Assembly: GCA_003864495.1 (NCBI GenBank)
Contig: ML133379.1
Location: 339,934-403,933, forward strand
DNA length: 64,000 bases
Direction of reading: 5' to 3'
Origin: Nemopilema nomurai
Lineage: Eukaryota; Cnidaria; Scyphozoa; Rhizostomeae; Rhizostomatidae
Shown here: positions 12,571-25,453 of the stretch, in pieces
Layout of the letters: every line of letters begins with the position of its first letter
Numbering within the stretch: position 1 is the first letter of the stretch
The notes under the pieces: model-generated
The model's input: the letters and a program-made list of their open reading frames with translations, nothing else
The model's database searches: none
What the model was told of the DNA's origin: nothing
Made by a program: the position numbers and the translations under genes

Positions 12571-12954
12571 TTATGATTTGGCGGCCTTCGTCTCAGTCTT
12601 CTTTGGAAGAAGCACTGCCTGAATGTTGGGCAAGACACCACCCTGTGCAATGGTGACTCCACTCAGCAACTTGTTCAACTCCTCGTCGTTCCTGATGGCG
12701 AGCTGCAAGTGACGAGGGATGATTCTTGACTTCTTGTTGTCTCTTGCTGCATTGCCAGCCAACTCCAAGATTTCTGCAGACAGATACTCGAGTACGGCTG
12801 CCAAATAGACGGGAGCCCCAGAGCCAACTCTCTCGGCATAGTTGCCCTTCCTCAACAATCGGTGGATACGTCCGACTGGAAACTGTAATCCAGCTCTGGA
12901 TGTCCTAGATCTCGCCTTAGCCTTGGCTTTTCCACCTTTTCCACGTCCAGACAT
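12571..12954 (-). CDS. Histone H2A, repeat 1
   Basis: A complete 127-residue canonical H2A, from [20 protein letters not shown] to the C-terminus [12 protein letters not shown], stop TAA. The fold includes [13 protein letters not shown] and the acidic-patch residues in [10 protein letters not shown] and NDEELN. The tail has no SQ(E/D) motif, so it is not H2A.X, and it lacks H2A.Z features. It is divergent from H2B across 337 bp. Single exon. Confidence 0.98.
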   Translation of the reverse strand: MSGRGKGGKAKAKARSRTSRAGLQFPVGRIHRLLRKGNYAERVGSGAPVYLAAVLEYLSAEILELAGNAARDNKKSRIIPRHLQLAIRNDEELNKLLSGVTIAQGGVLPNIQAVLLPKKTETKAAKS

Positions 12955-13291
12955 GATTGCTATAATAATAGATTTTCTTAAACGAGTTGACTTGACTGCG
13001 AAAGTGCAAGGGAGCGATTGCTAGTAGTACCCGCCAAAAGCAACATTTCAAAGCGGCATTCATTCGAAACGCGCCAATCGTCGCCTGCTCGAGTCGGCCA
13101 TTTCGACGAACCAGGCGAAGACAGCCAATCGGCTGCGACCCTGGTCGGTCACGCGGTCTTCGGGCTCATTCTCGATGGCAAGGCGAGCTGGACTCAAATA
13201 AAGCAAGCGTGCCTTGGCGCCAAACCATCAAACCGAACTTGCTTGTCTCGAATCGAGAGTTGAATGAATTTTTAAGAGAAAAGTCGCAAAC
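12955..13291. promoter_or_regulatory. Divergent H2A/H2B promoter, repeat 1
   Basis: Toward H2A: CCCGCCAAAA at 13030-13039, which on the minus strand is the E2F consensus TTTTGGCGGG. Two CCAAT boxes lie at 13074-13078 and 13125-13129. Toward H2B: a palindromic TTGGCGCCAA at 13214-13223 and an AT-rich AAATAAAG at about 13195-13202 that could act as a weak TATA. The interval is nearly identical in all four complete H2A/H2B pairs. Confidence 0.7.
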
Positions 13292-13699
13292 ATGTCTGAC
13301 GCCCCAGCTAAAGGAGGAAAACAGGCCCCGAAGGTCGCCAAGAAGGGAGAGAAGAAAGCAGGAGTTGGTAAAAAGGGTGGCAAGGCCGGCTCAGGAGAAA
13401 AGAAAAGGACGAAGAAGCGCAAGGAAAGCTACTCTATCTACATCTACAAGGTGCTCAAACAAGTCCACCCTGACACGGGAATTTCCAGCAAGGCCATGAG
13501 CATCATGAACTCGTTTGTCAACGACATTTTCGAGAGGATCGCTCAAGAAGCCTCGCGACTTGCCCACTACAACAAGAAGGCGACGATCACTTCGAGGGAA
13601 ATCCAGACATCTGTCCGACTTCTCCTTCCCGGTGAACTTGCCAAGCATGCTGTCAGCGAGGGCACCAAGGCCGTCACCAAGTACACGTCCAGCAAGTAA
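13292..13699 (+). CDS. Histone H2B, repeat 1
   Basis: A complete 135-residue H2B. It has a basic tail ([20 protein letters not shown]), then [20 protein letters not shown], the histone fold, and the C-terminal helix ending KYTSSK, stop TAA. The tail is longer than in most animal H2Bs (about 122-125 residues) because of Lys/Gly-rich sequence. The final helix has the lysine in AVTKY that is ubiquitinated in animals. The ATG lies in AAACATGTCTGAC context, right after a short leader. Single exon. Confidence 0.98.
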   Translation: MSDAPAKGGKQAPKVAKKGEKKAGVGKKGGKAGSGEKKRTKKRKESYSIYIYKVLKQVHPDTGISSKAMSIMNSFVNDIFERIAQEASRLAHYNKKATITSREIQTSVRLLLPGELAKHAVSEGTKAVTKYTSSK

Positions 13700-13759
13700 A
13701 CTACCTGACCTGCCCTGGAGAGTTTGGTTTATTTTGCTCTCAAACAGTCAACAAAAAAC

Positions 13760-13775
13760 AGCTTTTTTAAAAGCT
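13760..13775 (+). promoter_or_regulatory. Histone 3' stem-loop, H2B repeat 1
   Basis: AGCTTTTTTAAAAGCT, 60 bases after the stop, followed by ACCAAATTCGCC. A-U-closed class. Confidence 0.9.
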
Positions 13776-15777
13776 ACCAAATTCGCCAATTATTTCCTCA
13801 ACCTTGAATGCACACGAATTGTTTCCCTCTCTTCAATTTTTCCTTTCTTAACAATTTTGTCTTGTTTCACTACAAAGACGATGAGAATGCCAAAGGGGAA
13901 GCGAAGATAAGATATATCTACAGTCTCGTGCTTTTGATGACTGGTGCTCGCATGTTTGACAAGGCAAGAAGTGCTCCGTTCCCATTCTGAACCACAAATA
14001 ATTAACGACACGGGCAGCACAAAATAAATGTTTTCATCAGGTTTTGCTTGAATCTGAATAACAGGTTTTTAACTTTTTTCAAACTTCAGTCCCACCCTAC
14101 ATGTCAGTGATTACTTGTTTTCCAGAGCTGAATCACTCTCAGATCTAAAAGCAAATTCACCTCTCGTATCCTGCCCATAAATTTGGATCAGTCTACCATC
14201 TAAACTAGAATCTGCACATCTACCATCAAACATCAATAGTTTCAAACATAAGATCAGAGATGAAGTGTTTCATGATCTACAAAGTCAGGAGGGTAGCCCC
14301 AACATATTTTATGGAAAGCCCAAATTCAGCCAAGGAAAATGTTCTAGCTAGCATTTTCCAGAATAACTTTTTTCCAAGTTTTCGATACAAAACCCATTTT
14401 GCATGAACAAATTCTTTTTAAACACCCCTGGAGGGACCATCATGTGAGCCGGTTGTATTGACCTTTTCAATGTTATTCCTGCCATCTTTACCATAAAATA
14501 GCCAAGTCTAGAAATCGGCATTAACCCAAAATTGCAAGACCAACATATTAATATACAAACTCGTGTACATAAAATAAAAATCAGTTAATTTGCCTTGTTG
14601 AAAAATAATTACGAAAACATTCATACCCTTTTTTACAGTGAAGAAATGTTATAAGATCAAAATTTACAATGTCCACTGTTCAAAATGAGTGCTACTTTCT
14701 AAATTTCAAAACAATTATGCATTATGGTCTACTTCCTGAGCATATTGTCGAAGTTTTTAATGACAGATCATGTCTGGCATCAAGACTTGTGCTTCCTCAA
14801 TCCGAATTTCAACTTAATTTTTCGCGATCAAAGAGCTTACGAAAGGCTTGCACAGTCTGTTCAGCAATCCACTGTTTTAAAGTCTCCAAACGAAGGAATT
14901 TGACATGTAATTCTGGATAACCACTTTCATGTGTCCCATCAAATCAAAATTACATTTTATTTAGAAATCGGAATAGTCCCACACAATTACAAGGCCAACC
15001 TGATTGAATATATACAAAGCCGTGTGCATCAAATCGAAAACAGTTTATTTTGTCTCCTTTCAACATCAAGAAAAGTCACCCTTTCCCTTTACCCTTTCAC
15101 ATTCGCGAGTAACATCTCTCACCTTCATTTACAGGTGAAAATTGTAAAAATGTTATCAGTTGCAAATGCCAATATTCACTGTTCAAAATGAGTGTGGACT
15201 TCCAAATTTCAATTTTATGAATTTCAAATTTTCAAACAATTTTGCATTACGATCCATTTATTGCGCAAATCGTCAGATTTTTCAAAATCAGCTTCGTTTT
15301 GCCTTTTCGAACTTTGTAATGACAGATCATAACTGCCATCTAGAGTTGTGCTTCCTCAATCCGAATTTCAACTTAATTTTTCGCGATCAAAGAGCTTAAG
15401 AAAGGCTTGCACAGTCTGTCCAGCAATCCACTGTTTTAAAGTCTCCAAAACACCCATCGATTATCATTTTCGAAGCATGCCGAGGGAGGAAACAAATCTA
15501 GTTTAACGTGGAACGTAAGCATTTCTCGACAACGCAAAACGATGTGGGGAATTGCGCTCATAGGCATTGCCTGTACCCCTCAAAAAGCATCTTTATGAAG
15601 AAATTAATACATACAGAGTTTTATTTCGATACTTTGAATAATCTTTTTGCGTTATTTCAATAACTATTTTTGCGTTATTTCAAAGTGAAGGAGGGCATCC
15701 AGTTTTGTGACGCAGTTGCGAAGAACTTTACGTTAGATTGTCGAACCACTTGCTCATTTCCGAAAAAAGCCATCGTT
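13776..15777. other. H2B-H1 spacer before repeat 2, mosaic; H1 promoter block missing
   Basis: The left part (to about 14885) matches the spacers before repeats 3 and 4, for example CCCATAAATTTGGATCAGTC at about 14175 and 25931. The right part (from about 14888) matches the repeat 1/5 type, for example TCCCACACAATTACAAGGCC at about 14978. The switch is at AGTCTCCAAA/CGAAGGAA. Just before H1, the CCAAT, CACGTG and GGCGCC block present elsewhere is absent and replaced by a second copy of TTTTGCGTTATTTCAA at about 15668. No genes. Confidence 0.75.
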
Positions 15778-16410
15778 ATGGATTCATCTGCGACGTCACC
15801 TAAGAAAACCAAAAAGGCAGCAGCACCCAAGAAGCCGGCTGCTCATCCTGCATACAAGGACATGATCGCGGAGGCAATCAGAAGCCTGAAGGAAAGAAAC
15901 GGCTCGTCGAGGCAGAAAATAGCCAAGTATTTGGAGGCTAATTACAAAGGCCTTGGTGATGAGAGCGCTTTGAAGAGAAACCTGAAGGCTTCCTTGAAGA
16001 AACTTGTCGCATCGGGCTCACTCGTGCAGACGAAGGGGGTGGGAGCTTCGGGGTCGTTCAAGCTACCTGTCGCCGCGAAGAAAGCAGCAGCAGAAAAGAA
16101 GCCGGTGGCAGCAAAGAAAGCTGTGAAAAAGCCAGCAGCACAGGCTAAGAAGAGTACGCAGGCTAAAAAGGCCAGTACCAGCTCAGTGAAGAAGAGTCCC
16201 GCGAAAAAGAAGGCAACGACAGCGAAGAAAGCAACTGGTGCTAGCAAGTCCCCCAAGAAGCCCAAAGCTAAAGTAGCCAAGAAACCAAAGGCTGCTGCAA
16301 GCAAGAAAGCTTCGGTGGCAGGAAAGAGCAAACCGAAAAAGGCTGCAGCTAAGAAGACGGCAAAGTCACCTGCTGCAAAGAAATCCAAGGCCAGCAAGTC
16401 GAAGAACTGA
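15778..16410 (+). CDS. Linker histone H1, repeat 2 (only intact copy)
   Basis: A 210-residue linker histone binding linker DNA at the nucleosome dyad. After an SPKK-containing start ([20 protein letters not shown]) a winged-helix globular domain spans about residues 20-95 ([20 protein letters not shown] to GASGSFKL). The remainder is a Lys/Ala/Ser-rich tail with KSPAKK, KSPKKPKAK and KSPAAKK motifs, likely CDK sites. The ORF is open upstream to 15670, but the ATG at 15778 is chosen because every other copy shares MDSS at this point. The upstream promoter block seen in the other four repeats is deleted here. Confidence 0.95.
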   Translation: MDSSATSPKKTKKAAAPKKPAAHPAYKDMIAEAIRSLKERNGSSRQKIAKYLEANYKGLGDESALKRNLKASLKKLVASGSLVQTKGVGASGSFKLPVAAKKAAAEKKPVAAKKAVKKPAAQAKKSTQAKKASTSSVKKSPAKKKATTAKKATGASKSPKKPKAKVAKKPKAAASKKASVAGKSKPKKAAAKKTAKSPAAKKSKASKSKN

Positions 16411-16465
16411 GGGCTCAGTTCTCCAGACATGTTCGTCTTAGTGCGCCATCCTGTCCATGCAAAAC

Positions 16466-16481
16466 AGCTTTTTTAAAAGCT
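16466..16481 (+). promoter_or_regulatory. Histone 3' stem-loop, H1 repeat 2
   Basis: AGCTTTTTTAAAAGCT, 55 bases after the stop. A-U-closed class. Confidence 0.9.
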
Positions 16482-19400
16482 ACCAAATAGTTGGATATCT
16501 TGTCTTGACAAGCCTTGTTGGCTGCATCGATCACTCGCATTTTTAATGGCTTGTTCGCTATCTGCGTAGACCAACCCAACATTAAAATGAGCATACCTAT
16601 AGCTTAAATGGTTACTGATTGTTTCAGCTTTACCATAACTGTGATCTGAAGGTTTCCGTCCAGAAACTCTGAAACATGTGGTGGGTTGGCTTGGTAACAT
16701 TTAGAGAAGCTTTTTAATGCTGTGCTTCTGTAATGCATGCAAAATAAGTTTTGAAATAAGCAACTTGAGACTTGGCTTTGAACACTGTGAATATTAGTTT
16801 TTATTGGGAAGTGAAGAAAGCATTATATTCTAAAATGAAGGCTCAACCTATTTACCATAACCTGTGTCAGGCTCAACCTCTTTTCTGGTAGGTAAAATTA
16901 AATTTTTAACACACTGTTTTCACAAAACCAGCAGTTCTGGACCTTGTGTTAGCAATAAAATGTGTGGAATTCAAATAGAATGGTGACTTAGAAAGTTTTC
17001 CATCCAATCTGACAAAAGTGAATTTTGGGACCCTTTTTGAAACACTTTCTCACCACAGCTTCTCGATTTGCTTTAAGAGATGTGAATAAAGTTCTCATTC
17101 CTATCATTCTTGGACCAGATTTCTAAAATTTCAGCAATGTTTGGTATTGTTGTGAAGACAAACAATTTCAAAAAATAAATTCTCTGAAAGCTATCAATCT
17201 AGGACTTGATTTTGATATTTTACTATTAGTTTATAACCAGCATTAAAACAATTTACCATGTGTTGATGTTGAATTGATGTAAAACAAAGTTTGAATTCTG
17301 CATTCTCAATAAAAAGGTAGTTTTAATTTATTTTTATTCCCAGTTTTTAGTAAATTTCATCAAGAGTCGTGAAGGGAGCTTCTTTTGCTATCATTTCATC
17401 AAATCAACCAATACTTTCATCATATGTCCAGTGATGTAAAAGAAAGTTAAAACGCTGTAGTAATCCCAAATGGCAAGCAGTTTTATAGTATGGTTTGATA
17501 CTTTTTGAGGTTTTCATCAAGATTTGCATAGGAAGCTTCTTTTAGTAGAATCATTCCAAAATCAACAACAAGCAATTCATCATATATTGGTGTTGTTTGA
17601 TGTAAAACAGTCCAGTAAAAATAGGCCATTTCCATAAAACAAGCATTGTTTTATTTTTGGGTTTTATAACTTTTTGAGATTGTTCATCAAAAGATGTAAA
17701 AGAAGCTTCCTCCTCTATCATTTTGAGGGAAAAGTTAAGCATTTCATTATATGATAGTGTTGTTTGATGTAAAATAAAGTGAAAACATTGTATTCCAATA
17801 AAACAAGCAGTGTTTTATTACGACTTATTACCTTTCTTTGATTTTTCACCAAGTCTTGACTCATCATTCTAGACTCAATAACCTAGGATTTCTTTGTACC
17901 TTTATGCAGTTTGATGTAAAATGAAGTGAAAACACTATATTTCCATGAAATAAGCAAGGTTGCACTTGGGTTTGATAACTTTTTTATGGTTCTTTATAAA
18001 GGGTTTTAGAGTAAGCTTCTGTTGTAATAATGCCAAAAACAACAATCAAACAGTTTGTCATATGATTGTGTTGTTGATCCAAAATAAAGTTAAAATTCTG
18101 TATTCTTATTAAGCATTTTGATTTGATTTGGATTCCTAGTGTTGGGTGATTTTCATCAAGAGTTGTAAAGAAAGCTTACTTTGCTATCATTCCAGAATCA
18201 ATAATCATACATTTCTTCATATGTTGGTGCTATTTGCGGGTAAAATAAGAAGAACTGTAGTTCCATAAAGCAAGCAGTGTTCTACTTAAGTTTGATAACT
18301 TTTGTAGTTCTTCTTCAGGACATGGAAGGAATTCTTCTTTTTAAGTCACTCTTGATTCAATAACCAAATATTTAGTGATATAAAAGTGGCTTTTTATGTA
18401 AAACAAAATGAAAATACTGCCTTCCCAGAAATCAAGTAGTATTATTCTTGGGTCTGACAATTTTTGAAGATTCTCTATCTATACTCAAGCACTTCTTCAT
18501 ATGAAAGTGCTCTTTTTTGTAAAACAGAATGAAAATGCTGAATCTCCATAAAACAAGAAGTTTTTTTCTTGGGTCTGACAACTTTTTGATGTTCTTCTTC
18601 AAGACATGCAAAGCCAGCTTCTTTGATATCATTCCAGAATCCATAATTAAGCAAAATTCACCATTTGATAGTGTTATTTGATTTAAAGCAAAGTTAAAAT
18701 TATGTATTCTTATCAGACAAGCAGGTTTGATTTGATTTGGATTCCTAGTGTTGGGTTATTTTCATCAAGAGTTGTAAAGGAAGCTTCTTTTTATGTCATC
18801 TCATAATCATCAATCAATGTTTCTATCATATGTTGGTGTTCTTTGATACAAAACAGAGTAAAAACACTGTTTTCACATAAACAAACAGTGTTTTACCTGG
18901 ATTTGATAACTTTGTTGGGTTTAACTTCAAAACTTTTAAAGGAAGCTTTTTGCTATCATTCCAGAATCAACAATAAAACAGGTAATCACAACTTGGTCCA
19001 GTTTGGTGTAAAACATCATAAAAATGATAAATTCCAATCAAACAAGAGGTATTATATTTGGGTTTGATATTTTTTGAGATTTTCATCAAGAATTGTAACA
19101 AAAAGTGTTAATATTACACAAGAGGGTTGAAGGAGCCCGCCATTCCATCATTTTCAAATGAGTTTTCTACCAATTAAATTTCGACCAAATTTGTCTGCAT
19201 TGCATTGTGATATGTAAAAGATGTTTTCTTACTGTTTGTGCATTACGCAGAGAAGGCTTCAATGAAGAGTTTTCTCCATCCCATCATTTCAATATCCTTT
19301 TCTTAATTCTAAACAATTTACCACGTGTTGATAAGAAATGTAAGACCTGGTTTTGACTTGAAAATGTCGGCACAAGTTTACCCGTAAGACACACCTAGTC

Positions 19401-19864
19401 ATACTACATTCACCAAATATCTGACCTAAAATGATTTTTCTAGAACGTAAAAAGGGGCAGCTGTATCGCGTTGTTTATGTAATGGAGACAACTTTAGATT
19501 TCATTTTGAGAACAGTTGCGTGGATTTACAAAAGAAAGGTAGATGCAGTTTTTCAGAATAATGTGTCTGTTAGCATTATAGATAGAAGTTAACTAGGGGC
19601 TTTCGGAAACCCTCTAATCAGAGTAACTCATTAGCGTTGCCAAAAGAATACTAGCTATAAAGAATATAATATAATATCAACTTTGACTAATTAGTAAACT
19701 GTAAGATGAAGTTTATTTCGAAATTTAAATGATTCAATTTAGCAAATTTTATATTGTGCTTTATAACTTTGGTAGGTTTTGTACATGAATGCATAGGCGG
19801 AAATCTATAGAGAATATCGCTGTGTGCAATGGGGTAGAGAAACATCGTTTCTGGCGTTCGTGGT
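16482..19864. other. H1-H3 convergent spacer, repeat 2 (class A)
   Basis: Non-coding and closely similar to 5170-8776 and 58033-62354. The tandem spacer repeats occupy about 17230-19090 and the conserved single-copy block about 19350-19760. It is shorter than repeats 1 and 5 because part of the satellite near 19090 is missing. Confidence 0.7.
17230..19090. repeat. Diverged ~157-bp tandem spacer repeats (repeat 2, H1-H3)
   Basis: Same units in the same order as repeat 1, so the array was duplicated as a block with the gene repeat. A clean AAAACACTG-N16-CAGTGTTTT inverted repeat is at 18861-18894. Confidence 0.75.
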
Positions 19865-19880
19865 GGTTTTTAAAAAAACC
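19865..19880 (-). promoter_or_regulatory. Histone 3' stem-loop, H3 repeat 2
   Basis: Minus strand GGTTTTTTTAAAAACC with ACCACC downstream. G-C-closed class. Confidence 0.9.
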
Positions 19881-19926
19881 GTTTGAAGCGAAATCTCATC
19901 CGTCAAGATGTCTTGGAGTGAGTTGC

Positions 19927-21361
<1,435 letters not shown>

Positions 21362-21427
21362 ATTGATGTTGCTGGTCCTTCCTGTCCGGCAATCAACATT
21401 CGTCCAAGTGCAAGCACACAGAAAAAC

Positions 21428-21443
21428 AGCTTTTTTAAAAGCT
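21428..21443 (+). promoter_or_regulatory. Histone 3' stem-loop, H4 repeat 2
   Basis: AGCTTTTTTAAAAGCT, 66 bases past the stop. A-U-closed class. Confidence 0.9.
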
Positions 21444-24189
21444 ACCAAAAATGCCAAAGTTGCCTGATTTGGGCCTCGTAGCTTCACACGATTTAAAAAG
21501 GATGTCATTATTTCTGCTTTAAGTTCAGTTGCTACACATTTCATCGATCACAAGTATCGGGGCATTGTGCCAGTAAATTATTAGTCCAACGTTCCTCCCT
21601 TTCTAGGTGACAGGAAAAAGCGCCTTTCTAGCCATATAATGTGTCGGTTCTGTTATTGGAAAACTTCCTTTCCAAAATTACTCCATCGTATCGGTGACAA
21701 ATGTTGGTCTCATTTGTCAGTTGATCAACAGTCTGTCGCGCATAGTGTTGATGGTGTTTGTAGGAAGAAAATAGTTCACCACTTAGCAGATCATGTTGAA
21801 ATATATATTGGCTTTTCTGGTTTGAGTTTGAGATTGTCACTGTTTTTAGTTTGGAGCACTAGGGCTGATGAGCTCACTCTTTCCCCCTCAAGGCTCTATA
21901 GAGAAATGAAGATGAACACATTTCAAGCCGCTTCAAGAGAAAGTCAGACAATATTCGACTTCTCAGATTGAAAAAGCACCTTTTCACCACAGCTATTTGA
22001 TTTGCTTCGAGAGATGTGAATAAAGTTCTTATTCCTATCATTCTAGAACCAAGTTTCTAAAAATTCACCATATTTTTGTGTTTTTGTGAGGACAAACAAT
22101 TTCCTAAAACTAAATTCCGTGAAAGCAATCAATCTAGGACTTGATTTTGATACTTTCCTATCATTTTATAACCAACTTTAAGACAGTTTACCATGCGTTG
22201 ATATTGAATTGATGTATAACAAAGTTGAAATTAGGTCATATCAATAAAAAGGTAGTTTTGACTTGATTCTGATTCCTAGTGTCTAGTAATTTTCATTGGA
22301 AGTTGTAAAGGGAGCTTCTTTTGCTATCATTCCATCTAATCAACCAATACTTTCATCATATGTCCATTGATGTAAAAGAAAGTTAAAACATTGTAGTTTT
22401 ACCAAATAACAGGCAGTGTTATTTTTTGTTTGATAACTTTTTGAGGTTTTCATCAAGATTTGCATAGGAAGCTGCTTTTGCTAGAATCATTCCAGAATCA
22501 ACAATCAAGCAAATCATCATATAATGGTGTTGTTTGATTTAAAACAAAGTGAAAATACTCCATTTCCATAAAACATGCTGTGTTTTATTCTTGGCTTTGA
22601 GAACTTTTTTGAGATTGTTCATCAAAAGATGTAAAAGAAGATTGCACCTCTATCAATTTTTGAGGGGAAAGTTAAGCACTTCATTATATGATAGTGTTGT
22701 TTGACGTAAAACAAAGTGAAAACATTGTATTCCAATAAAACAAGCAGTGTTTTATTAGCACTTGTTTACTTTGTTTGACTTTCCATCAAATCTTGTCAAG
22801 GAAGCTGTTTTTTATCATTGTAGACTCAATAACCAAGAATTTCTTCATATCTTGGTGCAGTTTGATGTAAAATGATGCAAAAACACTGTATTTCCATGAA
22901 ATAAGTAGGGTTATACTTGGGTTTACTTCTACATTCCAGAATCAATAATCAAGCATTTCATTTCATTCATATTAGACAAGTAGCTTTGATTTAATTTGGA
23001 TTCCTAGTGTTGGGTAATTTCCAACAAGAGTTGTAAAGGGAGATTCTTTTCATATCATTTAATAATCATCAATTAAGGTTTCATAATATGCTGGTGTTCT
23101 TTGATGTAAAACAGAGTGAAAACACTGTTTTGCCATGAAACAAGCAGTGTTTGGTTTTTCTTCAAAAATTGTAAAGTAAGTTTTTTGCCATCATTTCAGA
23201 ATCTACAATAAGCCATGTCATCATAGTTTGGTGTTTTCCAATGTATACAAAGTTAAAACACTGTATTCTCATAAAAAAGCAGTTTAATACCTGGAATTGA
23301 TAACTTTATTGGGGTTTCCTTAAAAAAGGAAGCTTTTTTGCTATCACTTCATAATCAACAATATAGCATGTAATCACATCTTGATGCGTTTTGATGTAAA
23401 ACAGCATGTAAATATGATAAATTCTCATGAAACTTGAAGTGTTATATTTGGGTTATGGGCTCTGTAGATAAATGCACGTCAAACATTTCAAGCCTCTTCA
23501 AGAGAAGGTCAGACAAGCGTAAGTTTTTTTTTCTAACTTGCAACGGAAGTTTTTCGCTATCATTTCAGAATCAACAATAAGCCATGTCATCATAGTTTTG
23601 TGTTTTTCGATGTAAACAAAGTTGAAACACTGTATTCTCATAAAACAATCAGTGTTTTGCTATTACTTCAGAATCAACAATGAAGCAGGAAATCACATCT
23701 TGATGCGTTTTGATGTAAAACAACATGTAAATATGATCTGTAGATATTTGGATTATAGGCTCTGTAGATAAATGCACGTCGAATCATTTCAACCTCTTCA
23801 AGAGAAGGTCAGACAAGCTTAATGTTGATGAATTCGACTTCTCAGATTCAAAAAGAGAGAGATCAACTAATCGTGAACGTGTCCGGATGAGATACTTTCA
23901 TTTGAAACAAACACACTTTCATTTAGTACAAACATCGTCTTCGCTATTTTTCCCATTGAGGGTTCTCGCTCAATATCGACCCCAACATGTCCAATATGAA
24001 GTACATGCAACAACGCATATGTAAATATACAGTCATGTGGAGAAATATATAAATAAATATATCGGCGCAGTTATGAAGGAAAGAAATCTTCGTAAACCAG
24101 TAACTAGGAATTAGGACAAAATTTTTATCAGTAAGAGTAAGTATGTCGTGTGTGTCACAAGAAGGTAAACCAATTTTAGCATCTTTGGT
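21444..24189. other. H4-H2A convergent spacer, repeat 2
   Basis: Non-coding and nearly base-for-base identical to 32457-35198 in repeat 3, but clearly different from repeat 1. Spacer repeats fill about 22150-23780. TCTGTAGATAAATGCACGTC occurs twice (about 23461 and 23761), marking a local duplication. Confidence 0.7.
22150..23780. repeat. Diverged ~157-bp tandem spacer repeats (repeat 2, H4-H2A)
   Basis: Units carry TTTGATGTAAAACA, ATTCCAGAATCAACAATCAAG and a hairpin like AAAACACTG...CAGTGTTT (about 23119-23151). Several units are truncated relative to the H1-H3 arrays. Confidence 0.7.
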
Positions 24190-24205
24190 GGTTTTTAAAA
24201 AAACC
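24190..24205 (-). promoter_or_regulatory. Histone 3' stem-loop, H2A repeat 2
   Basis: Minus strand GGTTTTTTTAAAAACC followed by ACCAAAGATGC. G-C-closed class. Confidence 0.9.
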
Positions 24206-24249
24206 GTTTTTCAATGCAAAGATAACCAGAGATGGCCAACCGAAGCGAC

Positions 24250-24633
24250 TTATGATTTGGCGGCCTTCGTCTCAGTCTTCTTTGGAAGAAGCACTGCCTG
24301 AATGTTGGGCAAGACACCACCCTGTGCAATGGTGACTCCACTCAGCAACTTGTTCAACTCCTCGTCGTTCCTGATGGCGAGCTGCAAGTGACGAGGGATG
24401 ATTCTTGACTTCTTGTTGTCTCTTGCTGCATTGCCAGCCAACTCCAAGATTTCAGCAGACAGATACTCGAGTACGGCTGCCAAATAGACGGGAGCCCCAG
24501 AGCCAACTCGCTCGGCATAGTTGCCCTTCCTCAACAATCGGTGGATACGTCCGACTGGAAACTGTAATCCAGCTCTGGATGTCCTAGATCTCGCCTTAGC
24601 CTTGGCTTTTCCACCTTTTCCACGTCCAGACAT
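24250..24633 (-). CDS. Histone H2A, repeat 2
   Basis: 127 residues, same protein as the repeat 1 H2A. An in-frame extension up to 24729 exists but runs into the shared promoter. The ATG at 24633 giving [10 protein letters not shown] is the start. Confidence 0.98.
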   Translation of the reverse strand: MSGRGKGGKAKAKARSRTSRAGLQFPVGRIHRLLRKGNYAERVGSGAPVYLAAVLEYLSAEILELAGNAARDNKKSRIIPRHLQLAIRNDEELNKLLSGVTIAQGGVLPNIQAVLLPKKTETKAAKS

Positions 24634-24968
24634 GATTTCTATAATAACAGATTTTCTAATCGAGTTGACTTGACTGCTAAAGTGCAAGGGAACGATTGCT
24701 AGTAGTACCCGCCAAAAGCAACATTTCAAAGGGCATTCATTCGAAACGCGCCAATCGTCGCCTGCTCGAGTCGGCCATTTCGACGAACCAGGCGAAGACA
24801 GCCAATCGGCTGCGACCCTGGTCGGTCACGCGGTCTTCGGGCTCATTCTCGATGGCAAGGCGAGCTGGACTCGAATAAAGCAAGCGTGCCTTGGCGCCAA
24901 ACCATCAAACCGAACTTGCTTGTCTCGAATCGAGAGTTGAGTGAATTTTTAAGAGAAAAGTCGCAAAC
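24634..24968. promoter_or_regulatory. Divergent H2A/H2B promoter, repeat 2
   Basis: CCCGCCAAAA at 24708-24717, CCAAT at 24751-24755 and 24802-24806, and TTGGCGCCAA at 24891-24900. Spacing matches repeat 1 within a few bases. Confidence 0.7.
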
Positions 24969-25376
24969 ATGTCTGACGCCCCAGCTAAAGGAGGAAAACA
25001 GGCCCCAAAGGTCGCCAAGAAGGGAGAGAAGAAAGCAGGAGTTGGTAAAAAGGGTGGCAAGGCCGGCTCAGGAGAAAAGAAAAGGACGAAGAAGCGCAAG
25101 GAAAGCTACTCTATCTACATCTACAAGGTGCTCAAACAAGTCCACCCTGACACGGGAATTTCCAGCAAGGCCATGAGCATCATGAACTCGTTTGTCAACG
25201 ACATTTTCGAGAGGATCGCTCAAGAAGCCTCGCGACTTGCCCACTACAACAAGAAGGCGACGATCACTTCGAGGGAAATCCAGACATCTGTCCGACTTCT
25301 CCTTCCCGGTGAACTTGCCAAGCATGCTGTCAGCGAGGGCACCAAGGCCGTCACCAAGTACACGTCCAGCAAGTAA
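24969..25376 (+). CDS. Histone H2B, repeat 2
   Basis: 135 residues, protein identical to the repeat 1 H2B. Stop TAA, single exon, stem-loop 61 bases downstream. Confidence 0.98.
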   Translation: MSDAPAKGGKQAPKVAKKGEKKAGVGKKGGKAGSGEKKRTKKRKESYSIYIYKVLKQVHPDTGISSKAMSIMNSFVNDIFERIAQEASRLAHYNKKATITSREIQTSVRLLLPGELAKHAVSEGTKAVTKYTSSK

Positions 25377-25437
25377 ACTACCTGACCTGCCCTGGAGAGT
25401 TTGCTTCATTCTGCTCTCAAACGGTCGACAAAAAAAC

Positions 25438-25453
25438 AGCTTTTTTAAAAGCT
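25438..25453 (+). promoter_or_regulatory. Histone 3' stem-loop, H2B repeat 2
   Basis: AGCTTTTTTAAAAGCT followed by ACCAAATTCGCC. A-U-closed class. Confidence 0.9.
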
